The notes under the pieces are model-generated. The model ran no database searches. It saw nothing but the letters and a program-made list of their open reading frames with translations, and was not told the origin of the DNA. The translations under genes were made by a program, and so were the position numbers. Below are positions 53,073-62,373 of a stretch of DNA of 64,000 nt, piece by piece. Within the stretch, counting starts at the first letter, position 1; every line of letters begins with the position of its first letter. Origin of the DNA: MPNP01 sp963668325 (GTDB lineage: Bacteria > Pseudomonadota > Alphaproteobacteria > Rhodobacterales > Rhodobacteraceae); NCBI GenBank assembly GCA_963668325.1, contig OY764222.1:310001-374000 (forward strand). The letters run 5' to 3'.

Positions 53073-54098
53073 TTACCTCCTCCCTTTTTGGTGATTAAAC
53101 TTTACGACCTTTCTTAGCTTTTTGAAAGGTCGTTTTTTTGGATAGAATTGTAAGGAAGGCCCTAGCGACCATAAATCTCCATGGTAGTAAAGCATAGAGG
53201 TATGGCGCGATTCGGTAAAAAAAAGCCATCTGGAAATCAAGATTCCGCCAAAGGAAAAACAGAATAAAACAAATAGGGTTAAATCGGCAAACCATATTTC
53301 ATGGCTGTAATATAGAATAGAGTAAATTGCTACCGGACAAAACAAACCAATTATAACCGCAAGGCCTCGCATGAACCTAGATTTTTTCTTGGGGAATTTA
53401 TAACCCATTTCCTTCGTTAGGTAATTTGGTCCCATATGGGGAGGTTCGAAGGGTCTAATTGACCCGAATTTACTCAATCGGGTGGCAGTGTCCACATTAG
53501 AGGACCCCATACCAATATGATCTCTCCTTAAACACCACAAAATCCATATAACCCAACTCCCAACAAGCAGTACCGGATTTAGAAATATGGTCACCTCATT
53601 TAAATATCCTGGGATGAAGCAAAATAGAAAAGTACTGCCACCAAGCAAAGAAAAACCAAGATAGACAAGGGGTGTCAGAACCGTATTCCAAGCAGGTATA
53701 GCTTTCAACTGCCTATAAATCATGGCTGTTGAATAAACTGTTGCCAACGAGAGTAAGGAAATAATCCAGGCCAGGATAAGAACACCTTCTCCAAATAAAT
53801 TGAAAAACCGAAGCACAATGTACAGGAATATGCATCCTAACGTCAGGATGGAAAGAATACCCTCTCTTGACAGCCAGGATGATCTCCATTGCGATAAGGC
53901 TCGAATAGCGCGTGTTGGTCTTCGTAGGTGAAAAAGGGAACTAAGTAAGCCAATACTGGCCCAGCCCAAGGCAAATATTCCTGCAACAACGGCTGTTTGA
54001 GGGTTAAAGGCATGTCCCCAAATCCCGAGCCAGAAACTTATTCCAAATCCGATCCCAGAAAAGGTAGAAAAGACAATTATAGATACAGCCGGATGCAA
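53073..54098 (-). CDS. soeC: Sulfite dehydrogenase membrane anchor SoeC (DmsC/NrfD-like)
   Basis: 341 residues with about eight hydrophobic helices and the DmsC opening MHPAVSIIVFSTFSGIGFG. A conserved LHLRRPTRAIRALSQWRSSW-like stretch (about 57-76) marks the DmsC anchor family. It would pass electrons from the FeS subunit to quinone in the inner membrane. It follows soeB by 8 bp. The C-terminus is very basic (KKRPFKKLRKVVKF) and its coding DNA forms a plus-strand terminator. Confidence 0.82.
   Translation of the reverse strand: MHPAVSIIVFSTFSGIGFGISFWLGIWGHAFNPQTAVVAGIFALGWASIGLLSSLFHLRRPTRAIRALSQWRSSWLSREGILSILTLGCIFLYIVLRFFNLFGEGVLILAWIISLLSLATVYSTAMIYRQLKAIPAWNTVLTPLVYLGFSLLGGSTFLFCFIPGYLNEVTIFLNPVLLVGSWVIWILWCLRRDHIGMGSSNVDTATRLSKFGSIRPFEPPHMGPNYLTKEMGYKFPKKKSRFMRGLAVIIGLFCPVAIYSILYYSHEIWFADLTLFVLFCFSFGGILISRWLFFTESRHTSMLYYHGDLWSLGPSLQFYPKKRPFKKLRKVVKFNHQKGRR
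53104..53139 (+). terminator. Rho-independent terminator on plus strand, inside soeC
   Basis: ACGACCTTTC (53104-53113) and GAAAGGTCGT (53124-53133) form a 10-bp perfect stem, and T7 follows (53133-53139). It would stop plus-strand transcripts, for example from abiE, from running antisense through soeABC. On the minus strand the hairpin is followed by AAAG, so soeC transcription should pass. Confidence 0.75.
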
Positions 54099-54106
54099 TT
54101 GTCAGC

Positions 54107-54853
54107 CTAATTTCTTTTAAGAAGGTTATCAACCCAGGAAAGGATACCACCAGACTTCTGGCTAGCGAGTGAAGCAAGGTTGAAATCAGGGTTTCCAAGA
54201 TTTTCAACTCCATATCTTTCAATAGGAAGGAGGTATTGATTTACAGGTTTTGTTTCCTGTTCTGGCATAAGATCTACAGATTCTCTTCGGGATACCAGTT
54301 TAGAAACTTCTGATTCAGGGTCTGAAAGGTCCCCAAAAAACCTGGCATTGGTTGGACATGTTCTGACACAGGCAGGCTCCCTATCCTCCTCGGGCAAGTT
54401 TTCGTTATAGATACGATCAACGCACAAGGTACATTTTTTCATGACACCTTCCGAAGGATCCATTTCTCTGGCACCATAGGGACAAGCCCATGCACACAAG
54501 CCACACCCCATGCATTTCGATTCATCAACCAGGACTATCCCATCAGAAACTCGTTTATATGAGGCACCGGTAGGGCAAACAGTTACACAAGGAGCATCAT
54601 CACAATGCAAACAACTTTTCGGAAAATGAACGAGGGCACTCATTTCGTCCTTTTCAGTTTCAAAGCTGTGAATCCTGTTTAGCCATACTCCCGAAGGGTC
54701 ATTGCCATAAGGAGATTCATCCGCTAAAGGTGCGCCATAACCACTTGTGTTCCAAGCCTTGCAGTTGGTTACACAAGCATGACAACCAACACAAACATCC
54801 AGGTCAATAACCAGACCTAGTTTACGTTCAGTGGCTTTTGGAAGAGAGGTCAT
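54107..54853 (-). CDS. soeB: Sulfite dehydrogenase iron-sulfur subunit SoeB
   Basis: 248 residues from the ATG at 54853, which overlaps the soeA stop as ATGA. It has four 4Fe-4S cysteine groups: CVGCHACVTNC (about 19-29), CLHCDDAPCVTVC (about 81-93), CMGCGLCAWACP (about 114-125) and CTLCVDRI...CVRTC (about 142-170). This is the DmsB/PsrB type electron-transfer subunit. It carries no signal peptide, consistent with a cytoplasmic complex. Confidence 0.88.
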   Translation of the reverse strand: MTSLPKATERKLGLVIDLDVCVGCHACVTNCKAWNTSGYGAPLADESPYGNDPSGVWLNRIHSFETEKDEMSALVHFPKSCLHCDDAPCVTVCPTGASYKRVSDGIVLVDESKCMGCGLCAWACPYGAREMDPSEGVMKKCTLCVDRIYNENLPEEDREPACVRTCPTNARFFGDLSDPESEVSKLVSRRESVDLMPEQETKPVNQYLLPIERYGVENLGNPDFNLASLASQKSGGILSWVDNLLKRN

Positions 54854-57675
54854 TCGGTCCACTCCTTACCATACCGGAGGGTTGCAGGGACTTTATATGA
54901 ATCGGGTGGAACTTCCTGTGTCATGAAATCAGGATAGATACCTTCTTCTCCTTCCTTCGCTTTCCATATCCTTACCTTGAGATCATACCAGGCAGCTTGG
55001 CCTGTAATAGGATCAGAATTAGCCCAACGTAAGCCATCAGGCTGTTCAGGCAAAAGTTCGGAAATTAAATGGTTAAGTAAAAAGCCTTTTGTTGATTCTG
55101 GGGAATTTGGTGAAAGATTCCATGCACCAGAACGTTTACCAATCGCATTCCAAGTCCAAAGAGTTGTAGAATTAACTGCCTTCATAGGTTTTATCTGAAC
55201 TCTAATCCGATTAGTGGGCGATTCCACCCAAACCCAGTCATTCTCTTGCAGGTTTTCTTTTTGACAGATTGCTTCCGGCACAAAAAGACGGTTCTCAGAA
55301 TGGATTTGGCGAAGCCATGGATTTAATGATCCCCAGGAATGATACATGGCCATGGGCCGTTGGGTTATGGCTGAATAAGGAAAATCCTCTTCCGATATAT
55401 TCCCGGGTGGATACCAGTTCGGGAAAGGATCAAAAGATTCAACTATTCGATTGCGTAATTCTTCTGGCGGTTGATGCTGGCCGTGACCCTCACCGGCTAA
55501 TTGGAATTTACGAATTGTCTCGGAATAAATCTCCAGTTTAAAGGGGCTTGGTGAATCATAAAAACCCATTGCCACAGCCCATTCCTGATAATCCCGATTT
55601 ACGTGTTTGAAATAAAGGGCTCGCTCAGGAATTTTAGTTGCCCAGAAGCTGCCATTTTCAATATACTTTTCGATTTGCTCAGGATTAGGTTCTCCTTTCC
55701 CCACTTTGTCACCATTTTTACCTCGCCATCCAGCAAGGGGACCAATACCTTTTTTTCGCTCATGGTTAGCTAGATAATGGGCATAATCTTTCCATTTCGG
55801 TTTATTATTGTCGGTAACAAATCCAGGCAGCTTCAACCTGCCACCCAAATCCAGCAGGACATCCTGAAATGGTCTGACATCCCGGGTTAACGCAACAACC
55901 GGATATCTGATGGCATCAGCAATCAAATCGGGCTCACCAATGGGACGGTCAAGTAATGATATCCCATCGTATCTTTCGAAATAGGTTGTGTCAGGAAGTA
56001 CCAAATCGGCATAGGAGGTCATTTCCGAAGAAAAAGCATCGGAAACAATAATTTTGGGAATCTTGTAACTCCCATCAGGGTGTTTTGCTGATAAATCGCT
56101 CATGGCTGAAGAGGTGTTCATGGCTGAATTCCAAGCCATATTGGCCATGTACAAAAATAGAATTTCTATGGGATAGGGATCACTGGCAGCAGCATTCGAA
56201 ATGACCGAATGCATCAAACCATGTGCAGCAAGTGGGGCTTCCCAGGAATATGCCTTGTCAATCCTTTGAGGAGTGCCATCTGGGTCTACCAACAGGTCTC
56301 CCGGTCCTTTCGGATATCCCAATGGGGGTCCTGATAAGGGAGTGTCTGGTCCCTCATATCTAGCGGGTGTGGGGTGAATATTGTAGGGTTTTGGATACGG
56401 AGGCTTGTAGCGTGTTCCCCCTGGTGCATCAATAGTACCGAGTAAGATTTGCAGTACATGAAGGGCCCTACAGGTTTGAAAACCGTTGGAGTGGGCGGAA
56501 ATCCCACGCATGGCATGCAGCGCAACTGGTCGTTTTTTTATGGTCTTATGTTCTTGGCCATATATATCCTGCCAAGGGTGGGGCATTTCTACAGATTGTT
56601 CTATGGCGACTTCGTACAATTCGCGAGCCAATCCCTCAATGATTGAAGTTGGAACTCCTGTTTTCTTACTTACATTGGTTGGTAGATACTGGGGTTGAAG
56701 ATAATTTTCCACCATCAGATTGAAGACCGTTTTTGCCTTGGTACCATCCGATGTCTCGATGGTTTCCGACAAGAGTGGTTGGGTGCTTTGGTCCAAATGC
56801 GAGGTCAGTTTGTTGGTACGACTGTCAACAACTAGGGGATTCCCCTGATCGTTCCTTAAAAATAACCCCTTATTTGGTCCTTCGGATATATTGACCAGCC
56901 AAGGTGCATTGGTATGTTGTCGCAAGCTATCGATATCAACACAACCTGATCTGAGCAATTCGCCAATAATTGATGTTACCAGTAATCCATCCGTACCGGG
57001 GTTGATACCAATCCAAGTGTCAGCAATGGCCGAATATCCTGTTCTTACAGGATTGACCGAGATTATCTTGCCTCCGTTCCTACGAATTGCAGAAAGTCCC
57101 ATTTTTATTGGATTTGAATCATGATCCTCAGCTACGCCAAATAGCATTAACAATTTGCATTCATCCCAATCAGGTTGTCCAAACTCCCAGAATGAACCTC
57201 CAATGGTATAAATCCCGCCAGCTGCCATGTTGACTGAGCAGAAACCCCCATGTGCAGCATGATTGGGAGTTCCAAACTGTTGAGCCCACCATCCGGTGAG
57301 TGATTGACTCTGATCTCTTCCGGTAAAAAAAGCTAACTGTCTAGGATCTTCTGATCTAACTTCCTTTAACCAACCCGTAGCCAATGTCATGGCCTCATCC
57401 CATGAAATTTTCTTGAATTTCCCCTCACCCCTTTCGCCAGTTCTGAGAAGGGGACCATTTAATCTTGAAGGTGCTTCCAGGTGTAACATTCCAGCAGAAC
57501 CTTTGGCACAAAGGACCCCACGGTTGACTGGGTGATCTCTGTTACCCTGAATATACCTTACCCTGCCATCTCTTAGATGAACGTCTATACCACATCGGCA
57601 GGCACACATATAACAAGTGGTTTTTTTAATCTCATCTGAGATAGTTGGCGATGGGTTAAGGTATGTCTCATGCAT
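54850..57675 (-). CDS. soeA: Sulfite dehydrogenase molybdopterin subunit SoeA
   Basis: 941 residues of the DMSO-reductase family. The N-terminal 4Fe-4S site is CYMCACRC (from about residue 22) with the fourth Cys in RGVLCAKG, followed by molybdopterin-binding blocks (FFTGRDQSQSLTGWWAQQFG near 113) and a C-terminal barrel (WVWVESPTNRIRVQIKP). There is no Tat signal, which fits SoeA, the cytoplasm-facing sulfite:quinone dehydrogenase that oxidises sulfite to sulfate. The A-B-C order and subunit sizes also match soeABC. A related thiosulfate or polysulfide reductase is the main alternative. Confidence 0.82.
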   Translation of the reverse strand: MHETYLNPSPTISDEIKKTTCYMCACRCGIDVHLRDGRVRYIQGNRDHPVNRGVLCAKGSAGMLHLEAPSRLNGPLLRTGERGEGKFKKISWDEAMTLATGWLKEVRSEDPRQLAFFTGRDQSQSLTGWWAQQFGTPNHAAHGGFCSVNMAAGGIYTIGGSFWEFGQPDWDECKLLMLFGVAEDHDSNPIKMGLSAIRRNGGKIISVNPVRTGYSAIADTWIGINPGTDGLLVTSIIGELLRSGCVDIDSLRQHTNAPWLVNISEGPNKGLFLRNDQGNPLVVDSRTNKLTSHLDQSTQPLLSETIETSDGTKAKTVFNLMVENYLQPQYLPTNVSKKTGVPTSIIEGLARELYEVAIEQSVEMPHPWQDIYGQEHKTIKKRPVALHAMRGISAHSNGFQTCRALHVLQILLGTIDAPGGTRYKPPYPKPYNIHPTPARYEGPDTPLSGPPLGYPKGPGDLLVDPDGTPQRIDKAYSWEAPLAAHGLMHSVISNAAASDPYPIEILFLYMANMAWNSAMNTSSAMSDLSAKHPDGSYKIPKIIVSDAFSSEMTSYADLVLPDTTYFERYDGISLLDRPIGEPDLIADAIRYPVVALTRDVRPFQDVLLDLGGRLKLPGFVTDNNKPKWKDYAHYLANHERKKGIGPLAGWRGKNGDKVGKGEPNPEQIEKYIENGSFWATKIPERALYFKHVNRDYQEWAVAMGFYDSPSPFKLEIYSETIRKFQLAGEGHGQHQPPEELRNRIVESFDPFPNWYPPGNISEEDFPYSAITQRPMAMYHSWGSLNPWLRQIHSENRLFVPEAICQKENLQENDWVWVESPTNRIRVQIKPMKAVNSTTLWTWNAIGKRSGAWNLSPNSPESTKGFLLNHLISELLPEQPDGLRWANSDPITGQAAWYDLKVRIWKAKEGEEGIYPDFMTQEVPPDSYKVPATLRYGKEWTE

Positions 57676-57872
57676 GGAAGTATCTTTTCAAAAGTACTGC
57701 GTTTCGCAAAAATTGGATTACAAAGAAAGTCATAATTAAAAACTAATTGAAGCCCTAAAACAAATAAGAAAAGTTTTTCCTGACCTTGAATTTCTGCAAT
57801 GCAGCATTACGTATCAGTCATCAATAATTCACCCATTGATTTACCGTTTTTACATTACAAAAGGACATCAAG

Positions 57873-58283
57873 ATGACAGACAATTATGCTTTCCCCCAAT
57901 TTCCCGAAAACTTAGACAAGTCGGAAGACTTAAATAAGAATTTAATTCAGTTTTCCCTTACCCTTGCTGAAAATAATGCTGAATACTCAAGAAAGATAAA
58001 CCAGGAACTGGTTGAAGGGTTTGGAAAAATGGTCTCTGAAGTCAATAATCCTGAGCAATTTTCGCAAGCCATGGTCAATTTAGTTTCAACTGCCGGTGAA
58101 ACCACAACGAATTATTTTATGAATTCAGCAGAATTGATTCAAAAAGCCCAGAAAGAAACATTGGACATCTTTTTAGGGAAAAGCGATGTTGAAGTAGCTC
58201 CTGAGGTCTTGAAAGTAGAAAATGCTGCCCCAAAAAAATCTACAGGAAAAGTCAAGGTTTCCAAGGAAGTGCCTGTAGCTTAA
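57873..58283 (+). CDS. Phasin family protein
   Basis: 136 residues. Residues about 22-115 are helical and amphipathic with the phasin pattern (LAENNAEYSRKINQELVEGF; NPEQFSQAMVNLVSTAGETT), followed by a Lys/Pro/Ala-rich tail (APKKSTGKVKVSK). Phasins coat polyhydroxyalkanoate granules; some act as general membrane or lipid-associated proteins. No pha genes are nearby. Confidence 0.78.
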   Translation: MTDNYAFPQFPENLDKSEDLNKNLIQFSLTLAENNAEYSRKINQELVEGFGKMVSEVNNPEQFSQAMVNLVSTAGETTTNYFMNSAELIQKAQKETLDIFLGKSDVEVAPEVLKVENAAPKKSTGKVKVSKEVPVA

Positions 58284-58505
58284 GCAATATCACTTGCAAC
58301 AATTTAATCCTTTCCCCTGTATTGGGGGAGGGATAAGCCCAACAAATCCAAATTATTCCAGCCCAATCTTTCTTTTTATCTGAACCGGCTTGAAATACTC
58401 CCCATTATTTCGCTAATTTAATAACTTCTTTTTGAAGGTTCTCTGGTTATGAAAGACCAGAGAACTACTTCATAATATACAGTCTGAATTAAGTTATAGC
58501 GTGAA

Positions 58506-59195
58506 ATGGAAAATTCTTACATTCTATACCATTATCCCCTTTCTCCCTTTTGTCGTAAGGTCCGCTTGGTCCTAGCAGAAAAAAAGATTGATTTCACCTT
58601 GAGGGAGGAAAGATACTGGGAGAAAAGAATTGCCTTTCAAAAGCTGAATCCCTCTGGCAAGGTTCCTGCTCTCAGAAATGGCAAGGAAGTATTTGCCGAC
58701 AGCCAGGCCATCTGTGAGTATATAGAAGCAATTGCCTCAGATGAAACGGTTGCTTTGATACCAGAGGATCCCAAAGCGCAATGCGAAATGCGACGATTAA
58801 TTTTCTATTTCGATGAAAAATTTTACCAGGAAGTGACCTCTGTTTTGGTTTTTGAAAGGATGTTGCGAAGAATCCAGCAAAAGGGATCACCCGATGAAAG
58901 ATGGGTAAAATATGGTTTGGATAATCTAAAAAAGCATGCGAAATATCTAAAGTTTCTGACCTTACATAGACGATGGGTTGCTGGGGACAAATTGACCTTG
59001 GCTGATTTCACTGTGGCGGCCCATATCTCGTGTCTTGATTACATAGGTTTCATCGACTGGACCCAGGAGGATTTTAGTGAAATCAAAGGTTGGTATTCCA
59101 GGATAAAATCAAGGCGTGCTTTCAAACCGGTCTTGTCCGACCATGTACCGGGGTATTTCCCGCCGATCCATTATGCGAATGTAGATTTTGATTGA
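58506..59195 (+). CDS. Glutathione S-transferase family protein
   Basis: 229 residues. The N-terminal thioredoxin fold begins YILYHYPLSPFCRKVRLVLA with a Ser-Pro-Phe-Cys active-site region, followed by the GSH-binding LNPSGKVPALRNG (about 48-60) and DSQAICEYIEA (about 66-76); the helical C-terminal domain has WVAGDKLTLADFTVAAH. It overlaps queG by 8 bp; the GST-queG pair is common in alphaproteobacteria. Confidence 0.92.
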   Translation: MENSYILYHYPLSPFCRKVRLVLAEKKIDFTLREERYWEKRIAFQKLNPSGKVPALRNGKEVFADSQAICEYIEAIASDETVALIPEDPKAQCEMRRLIFYFDEKFYQEVTSVLVFERMLRRIQQKGSPDERWVKYGLDNLKKHAKYLKFLTLHRRWVAGDKLTLADFTVAAHISCLDYIGFIDWTQEDFSEIKGWYSRIKSRRAFKPVLSDHVPGYFPPIHYANVDFD

Positions 59196-60225
59196 TTTAA
59201 AACATGAATTAAAACAACTGGCCTTTAAAGAGGGTTTTGAAGCTGTAGGGATTTGTTCACCAGTTTCAATTCCACAAGCAGAATCCAGATTACACCATTT
59301 CCTTTCTTCCAATTACCATGGCACTATGGATTGGATGGAAAAGCGATCGGGGTGGCGAGGTAATCCCCTCAGTTTATGGCCAGAAACTCGTGCCATAATA
59401 ATGCTGGCAGATTCCTATTCTCAAGAAGCCAATTCCCTTGAAAACCTCAAGGAAGTGGATAAGGGTACGATTGCCCTCTATGCTCGTAACAAGGATTATC
59501 ACAATTTGATTAAAAAAAGACTGAAACGGATTGGTAGATGGCTTATAGAGCAACAACCGCAGTCAGAAATCAAAGTCTTTGTTGATACAGCACCAGTGAT
59601 GGAAAAACCATTGGGGCAAGCAGCTGGAATTGGGTGGCAAGGTAAACATACAAACCTGATCAACAGGAATATTGGAAATTGGTTTTTTTTGGGTGCTATT
59701 TTTACAACCATCGAATTACCACCTGATGAACCCGAAAGCGACCATTGCGGGAGTTGCCGTAGATGTCTGGATATTTGCCCCACCAATGCTTTCCCTGAAC
59801 CATATCAATTGGACGCCACAAAATGTATTTCCTATCTGACCATTGAACATAAGGGTCCGATACCAGAGAATTTACGAAAAAGCCTTGGCAACAGGATTTT
59901 TGGTTGCGACGATTGCCTGCAAGTATGTCCCTGGAACAAGTTTGCCAAACTGGGGAAAGAAACGAGGTACCATGCCAGAGATGAGTTGGTATCCCCTTCA
60001 CTGAAAGATTTGGCATGTTTGGATGATAATCAATTCAGGGAAATGTTCCGAGGCGGACCAATAAGACGTATTGGCCGAAACCGTCTAGTAAGAAACGTGC
60101 TTTATGCCCTTGGAAATTCCCAACGCAAGGATTTATTACCGGTGGTCACCAAAGCCAGGTCGGACCCAGACCCAACTGTTGCCGATGCCGCCCATTGGGC
60201 CGAACAACAATTGGCTGGCAACTGA
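59188..60225 (+). CDS. queG: Epoxyqueuosine reductase
   Basis: 345 residues from TTG 59188. DUF1730 domain first, with SNYHGTMDWMEKRSGWRGNP (about 44-63) and TAPVMEKPLGQAAGIGWQGK (about 135-154), the cobalamin-binding region; then two 4Fe-4S motifs CGSCRRCLDICP (about 190-201) and CDDCLQVCPWN (about 239-249), and a C-terminal HEAT-like part. QueG performs the last step of queuosine synthesis on tRNA. Confidence 0.95.
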   Translation: MIDLKHELKQLAFKEGFEAVGICSPVSIPQAESRLHHFLSSNYHGTMDWMEKRSGWRGNPLSLWPETRAIIMLADSYSQEANSLENLKEVDKGTIALYARNKDYHNLIKKRLKRIGRWLIEQQPQSEIKVFVDTAPVMEKPLGQAAGIGWQGKHTNLINRNIGNWFFLGAIFTTIELPPDEPESDHCGSCRRCLDICPTNAFPEPYQLDATKCISYLTIEHKGPIPENLRKSLGNRIFGCDDCLQVCPWNKFAKLGKETRYHARDELVSPSLKDLACLDDNQFREMFRGGPIRRIGRNRLVRNVLYALGNSQRKDLLPVVTKARSDPDPTVADAAHWAEQQLAGN

Positions 60226-60244
60226 GCAAAAGCAGGTAAACTTC

Positions 60245-61117
60245 ATGAATCATATGCTTTGTTTTGGCTGTGGGTACAGCTCAACCTTTACGGCCCAAAA
60301 AATATTGCGTTCACGAAATTGGAAAGTTACAGGAACAACCAGGACAATTGAGTCCAGGAATATTTTGGCAGAAAAAGGAATTAAGGGTGTACTCTGGCCT
60401 GACGAACCTCTTGATACAACCCTGCAACCCTCAACCCATTGGCTGGTTTCTATCCCTCCGAAGTATGGTAATGACATTGTTATTGAGCATTTGGAACAGG
60501 TACCAGAGGATCAATTCACCAACCTCAGATGGATTGGGTATTTTTCCACGACAGCCGTTTATGGCGATCATGGGGGGGCCTGGGTTGATGAAAGTACCCC
60601 CGTTAATCCAACCACGCAAAGGGGTAAATTTAGGGTCAAGGCTGAAAATGCTTGGGCAAGTTTTGCCCAAAGGCTAGGTGTACCGCTTTGTATCTTCCGT
60701 CTAGCTGGAATTTATGGCCCTGGAAGAGGGCCTTTGGAACAGCTTAGAAAAGGAAACAGGCAAAAAATAGTCAAGCCAGATCAATATTTTAATCGTATTC
60801 ATGTTGAAGATATCGCCGGGGTTGTCATCAAAGCAATTGCCAACCCTTCCTCCAGCGGTATATTCAATCTTTGTGACAATCTTCCCGAGCGGTCAGACAA
60901 AGTCATTGATTATGCTGCGAATTTGTTAGGACTACCGAAACCGCCAGGCATCAAGTTTGAGGATGCAGATCTCAGTGAAATGGCAAGAAGTTTTTATTCC
61001 GAATCCAAAAAAGTCAGGAATCTACGGATAAGAAAACACTTGGGATATAATCTAATATATCCCGACTATAAAAAAGGATTGTCGGCGCAATCTCACATTT
61101 TAGGAATTCAATCCTAA
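60245..61117 (+). CDS. NAD-dependent epimerase/dehydratase-like (YeeZ-type SDR)
   Basis: 290 residues from ATG 60245; the open frame continues upstream into queG but that part has no family match. The nucleotide-binding loop is FGCGYSSTFTAQKI (about 6-19), with YFSTTAVYGDHGGAWVDEST at about 99-118 and FRLAGIYGPGRG at about 155-166. This layout fits YeeZ-like proteins, which have an SDR fold but lack a normal Tyr-x3-Lys (here the Lys equivalent is in RGKFRVKAE). The function is unknown. It ends before a strong terminator. Confidence 0.8.
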   Translation: MNHMLCFGCGYSSTFTAQKILRSRNWKVTGTTRTIESRNILAEKGIKGVLWPDEPLDTTLQPSTHWLVSIPPKYGNDIVIEHLEQVPEDQFTNLRWIGYFSTTAVYGDHGGAWVDESTPVNPTTQRGKFRVKAENAWASFAQRLGVPLCIFRLAGIYGPGRGPLEQLRKGNRQKIVKPDQYFNRIHVEDIAGVVIKAIANPSSSGIFNLCDNLPERSDKVIDYAANLLGLPKPPGIKFEDADLSEMARSFYSESKKVRNLRIRKHLGYNLIYPDYKKGLSAQSHILGIQS

Positions 61118-61122
61118 AGAAT

Positions 61123-61164
61123 TACCTGGACAATAAAATCGTCCAGGTATGTTTTTTGTTTTTA
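61123..61164 (+). terminator. Rho-independent terminator after the YeeZ-like gene
   Basis: TACCTGGAC (61123-61131) and GTCCAGGTA (61141-61149) form a 9-bp perfect stem with a 9-nt loop, followed by TGTTTTTTGTTTTT. It lies between two convergent genes and should end the GST-queG-YeeZ-like operon. Confidence 0.85.
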
Positions 61165-61368
61165 CTTAAATGCGACCGCAAGTAAAGCAACCAAGAGGAG
61201 GGTTAGCATGTTAAAACCGCCACCTCCATCAGAGGGTTCTTCTACCTCAGGTTCCATCATTTCAGGATCAGCAGCCATTTCGTCTGAAGTATCAGCATCA
61301 TCCAACCCTCCGGCATTGGCACCAAATGCCAATCCTGAAAGTGCAACTGCAAGAACCAGTTTTTTCAT
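61162..61368 (-). CDS. Small exported acidic protein with C-terminal membrane helix
   Basis: 68 residues from ATG 61368, which has GGAGG 5 bp upstream; the longer frame to 61413 is less likely. It has a signal peptide (MKKLVLAVALSGLAFGANA), an acidic Met/Pro/Glu-rich middle (DEMAADPEMMEPEVEEPSDG) and a C-terminal hydrophobic helix (MLTLLLVALLAVAFK). Similar small proteins with the same layout occur in roseobacters and relatives; their function is unknown. Confidence 0.7.
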   Translation of the reverse strand: MKKLVLAVALSGLAFGANAGGLDDADTSDEMAADPEMMEPEVEEPSDGGGGFNMLTLLLVALLAVAFK

Positions 61369-61621
61369 ACAAGCCTCCAAAAATATATTAAACTCTAAGC
61401 AAACAAACTTCATTAAGTAAATTGTTTGTCATACATAAAACCAAGATTACAGATTTAAATATAAAAAATCAAACTACCTTCCAATTTTTTTTAGAAATCG
61501 AATAATTTGTCATTTGTTACCCTTAAAGCTGTAATAGGCAAGTTGTACCAGACAGTAATCTGTAATTCGGTATAGATCAGGTAAGGCTAAGGGGTAATGA
61601 TTAGCCAATTCTTGGACTTTA

Positions 61622-62182
61622 TTAAACGAGCAGTACTTGGGTACCGACCTCAGCCAAGCCAAAAAGTGTTGCTATATCCTCGTTATAAAGGCCAATGCAT
61701 CCTTGCGAGGCACGTCGGCCAATTTTCCTGGTATCATGGGTACCGTGTATTCGGTAATATTGCCAGGAAAGATATAACGCATGCGTTCCCATCGGGTTAT
61801 CTGGGCCTGGTGGCATGAATTTTGGCCAGTCAGGGTTTCTCGCCAACATATCCTGCGTAGGTGTCCAACTGGGGTTTTCCTTTTTATTGATCACTTCGGT
61901 ATATCCCAATCTGGTTAGTTCTGGTGTCAAGGGAACACTGATTGGGTATAAATGATAAATGGTTTTATCCTCGGACCAATAGTGCAAAACCCTGTTCTGG
62001 GTATCTGCAAGGATGGCTCCATGCTTCAGATTAGCGAAATAATCCTCCCAGACTTCATACCGGAATCCAGATATGTTTCGCAACCTTTTCTGCGCAAGTC
62101 CTCCCTGACCTCCAAGTAAAGCAACACCTAAACCGGCACCGAGGGATTTTCCAAAATTTCTTCGACTAATTAAACTGCTCAT
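61622..62182 (-). CDS. L,D-transpeptidase (YkuD), Tat-exported
   Basis: 186 residues from the second Met (about 62182). A twin-arginine signal is present: SRRNFGKSLGAGLGVALLGG. The catalytic region reads YYRIHGTHDT...GRRASQGCIGLYNEDI; the Cys in QGC is the nucleophile, with the upstream His and Gly. YkuD enzymes usually have SHGCIRM; here it is SQGCIGL, with Gln for His and Gly for Arg. The family cross-links peptidoglycan or attaches proteins to it. A second YkuD gene lies 1.2 kb away. Confidence 0.88.
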   Translation of the reverse strand: MSSLISRRNFGKSLGAGLGVALLGGQGGLAQKRLRNISGFRYEVWEDYFANLKHGAILADTQNRVLHYWSEDKTIYHLYPISVPLTPELTRLGYTEVINKKENPSWTPTQDMLARNPDWPKFMPPGPDNPMGTHALYLSWQYYRIHGTHDTRKIGRRASQGCIGLYNEDIATLFGLAEVGTQVLLV

Positions 62183-62373
62183 AACACTATTTTCTTTAAA
62201 CAAGAATATTGGGATTGAATTATCCCTATTTTTTACGTTCAGGCAATAGGATTTTTACCTAAAATAAGGTAAATTTTTTGTTATTTGTTATTATAACACA
62301 GAATATCGCAATTTTCAGGTGTTCACAAGCACACTAATTCAAAAATCATTGGACAAAAAACTAGGGGCCTCAA

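Noticed and set aside
58300..58340. Hairpin after the phasin gene as a terminator
   Set aside because: The stem needs several G-T pairs and no T-run follows, so it is too weak to call.
60104..60244. 47-codon upstream extension of the YeeZ-like gene
   Set aside because: It overlaps the queG 3' end in another frame and the Rossmann loop starts immediately after ATG 60245.
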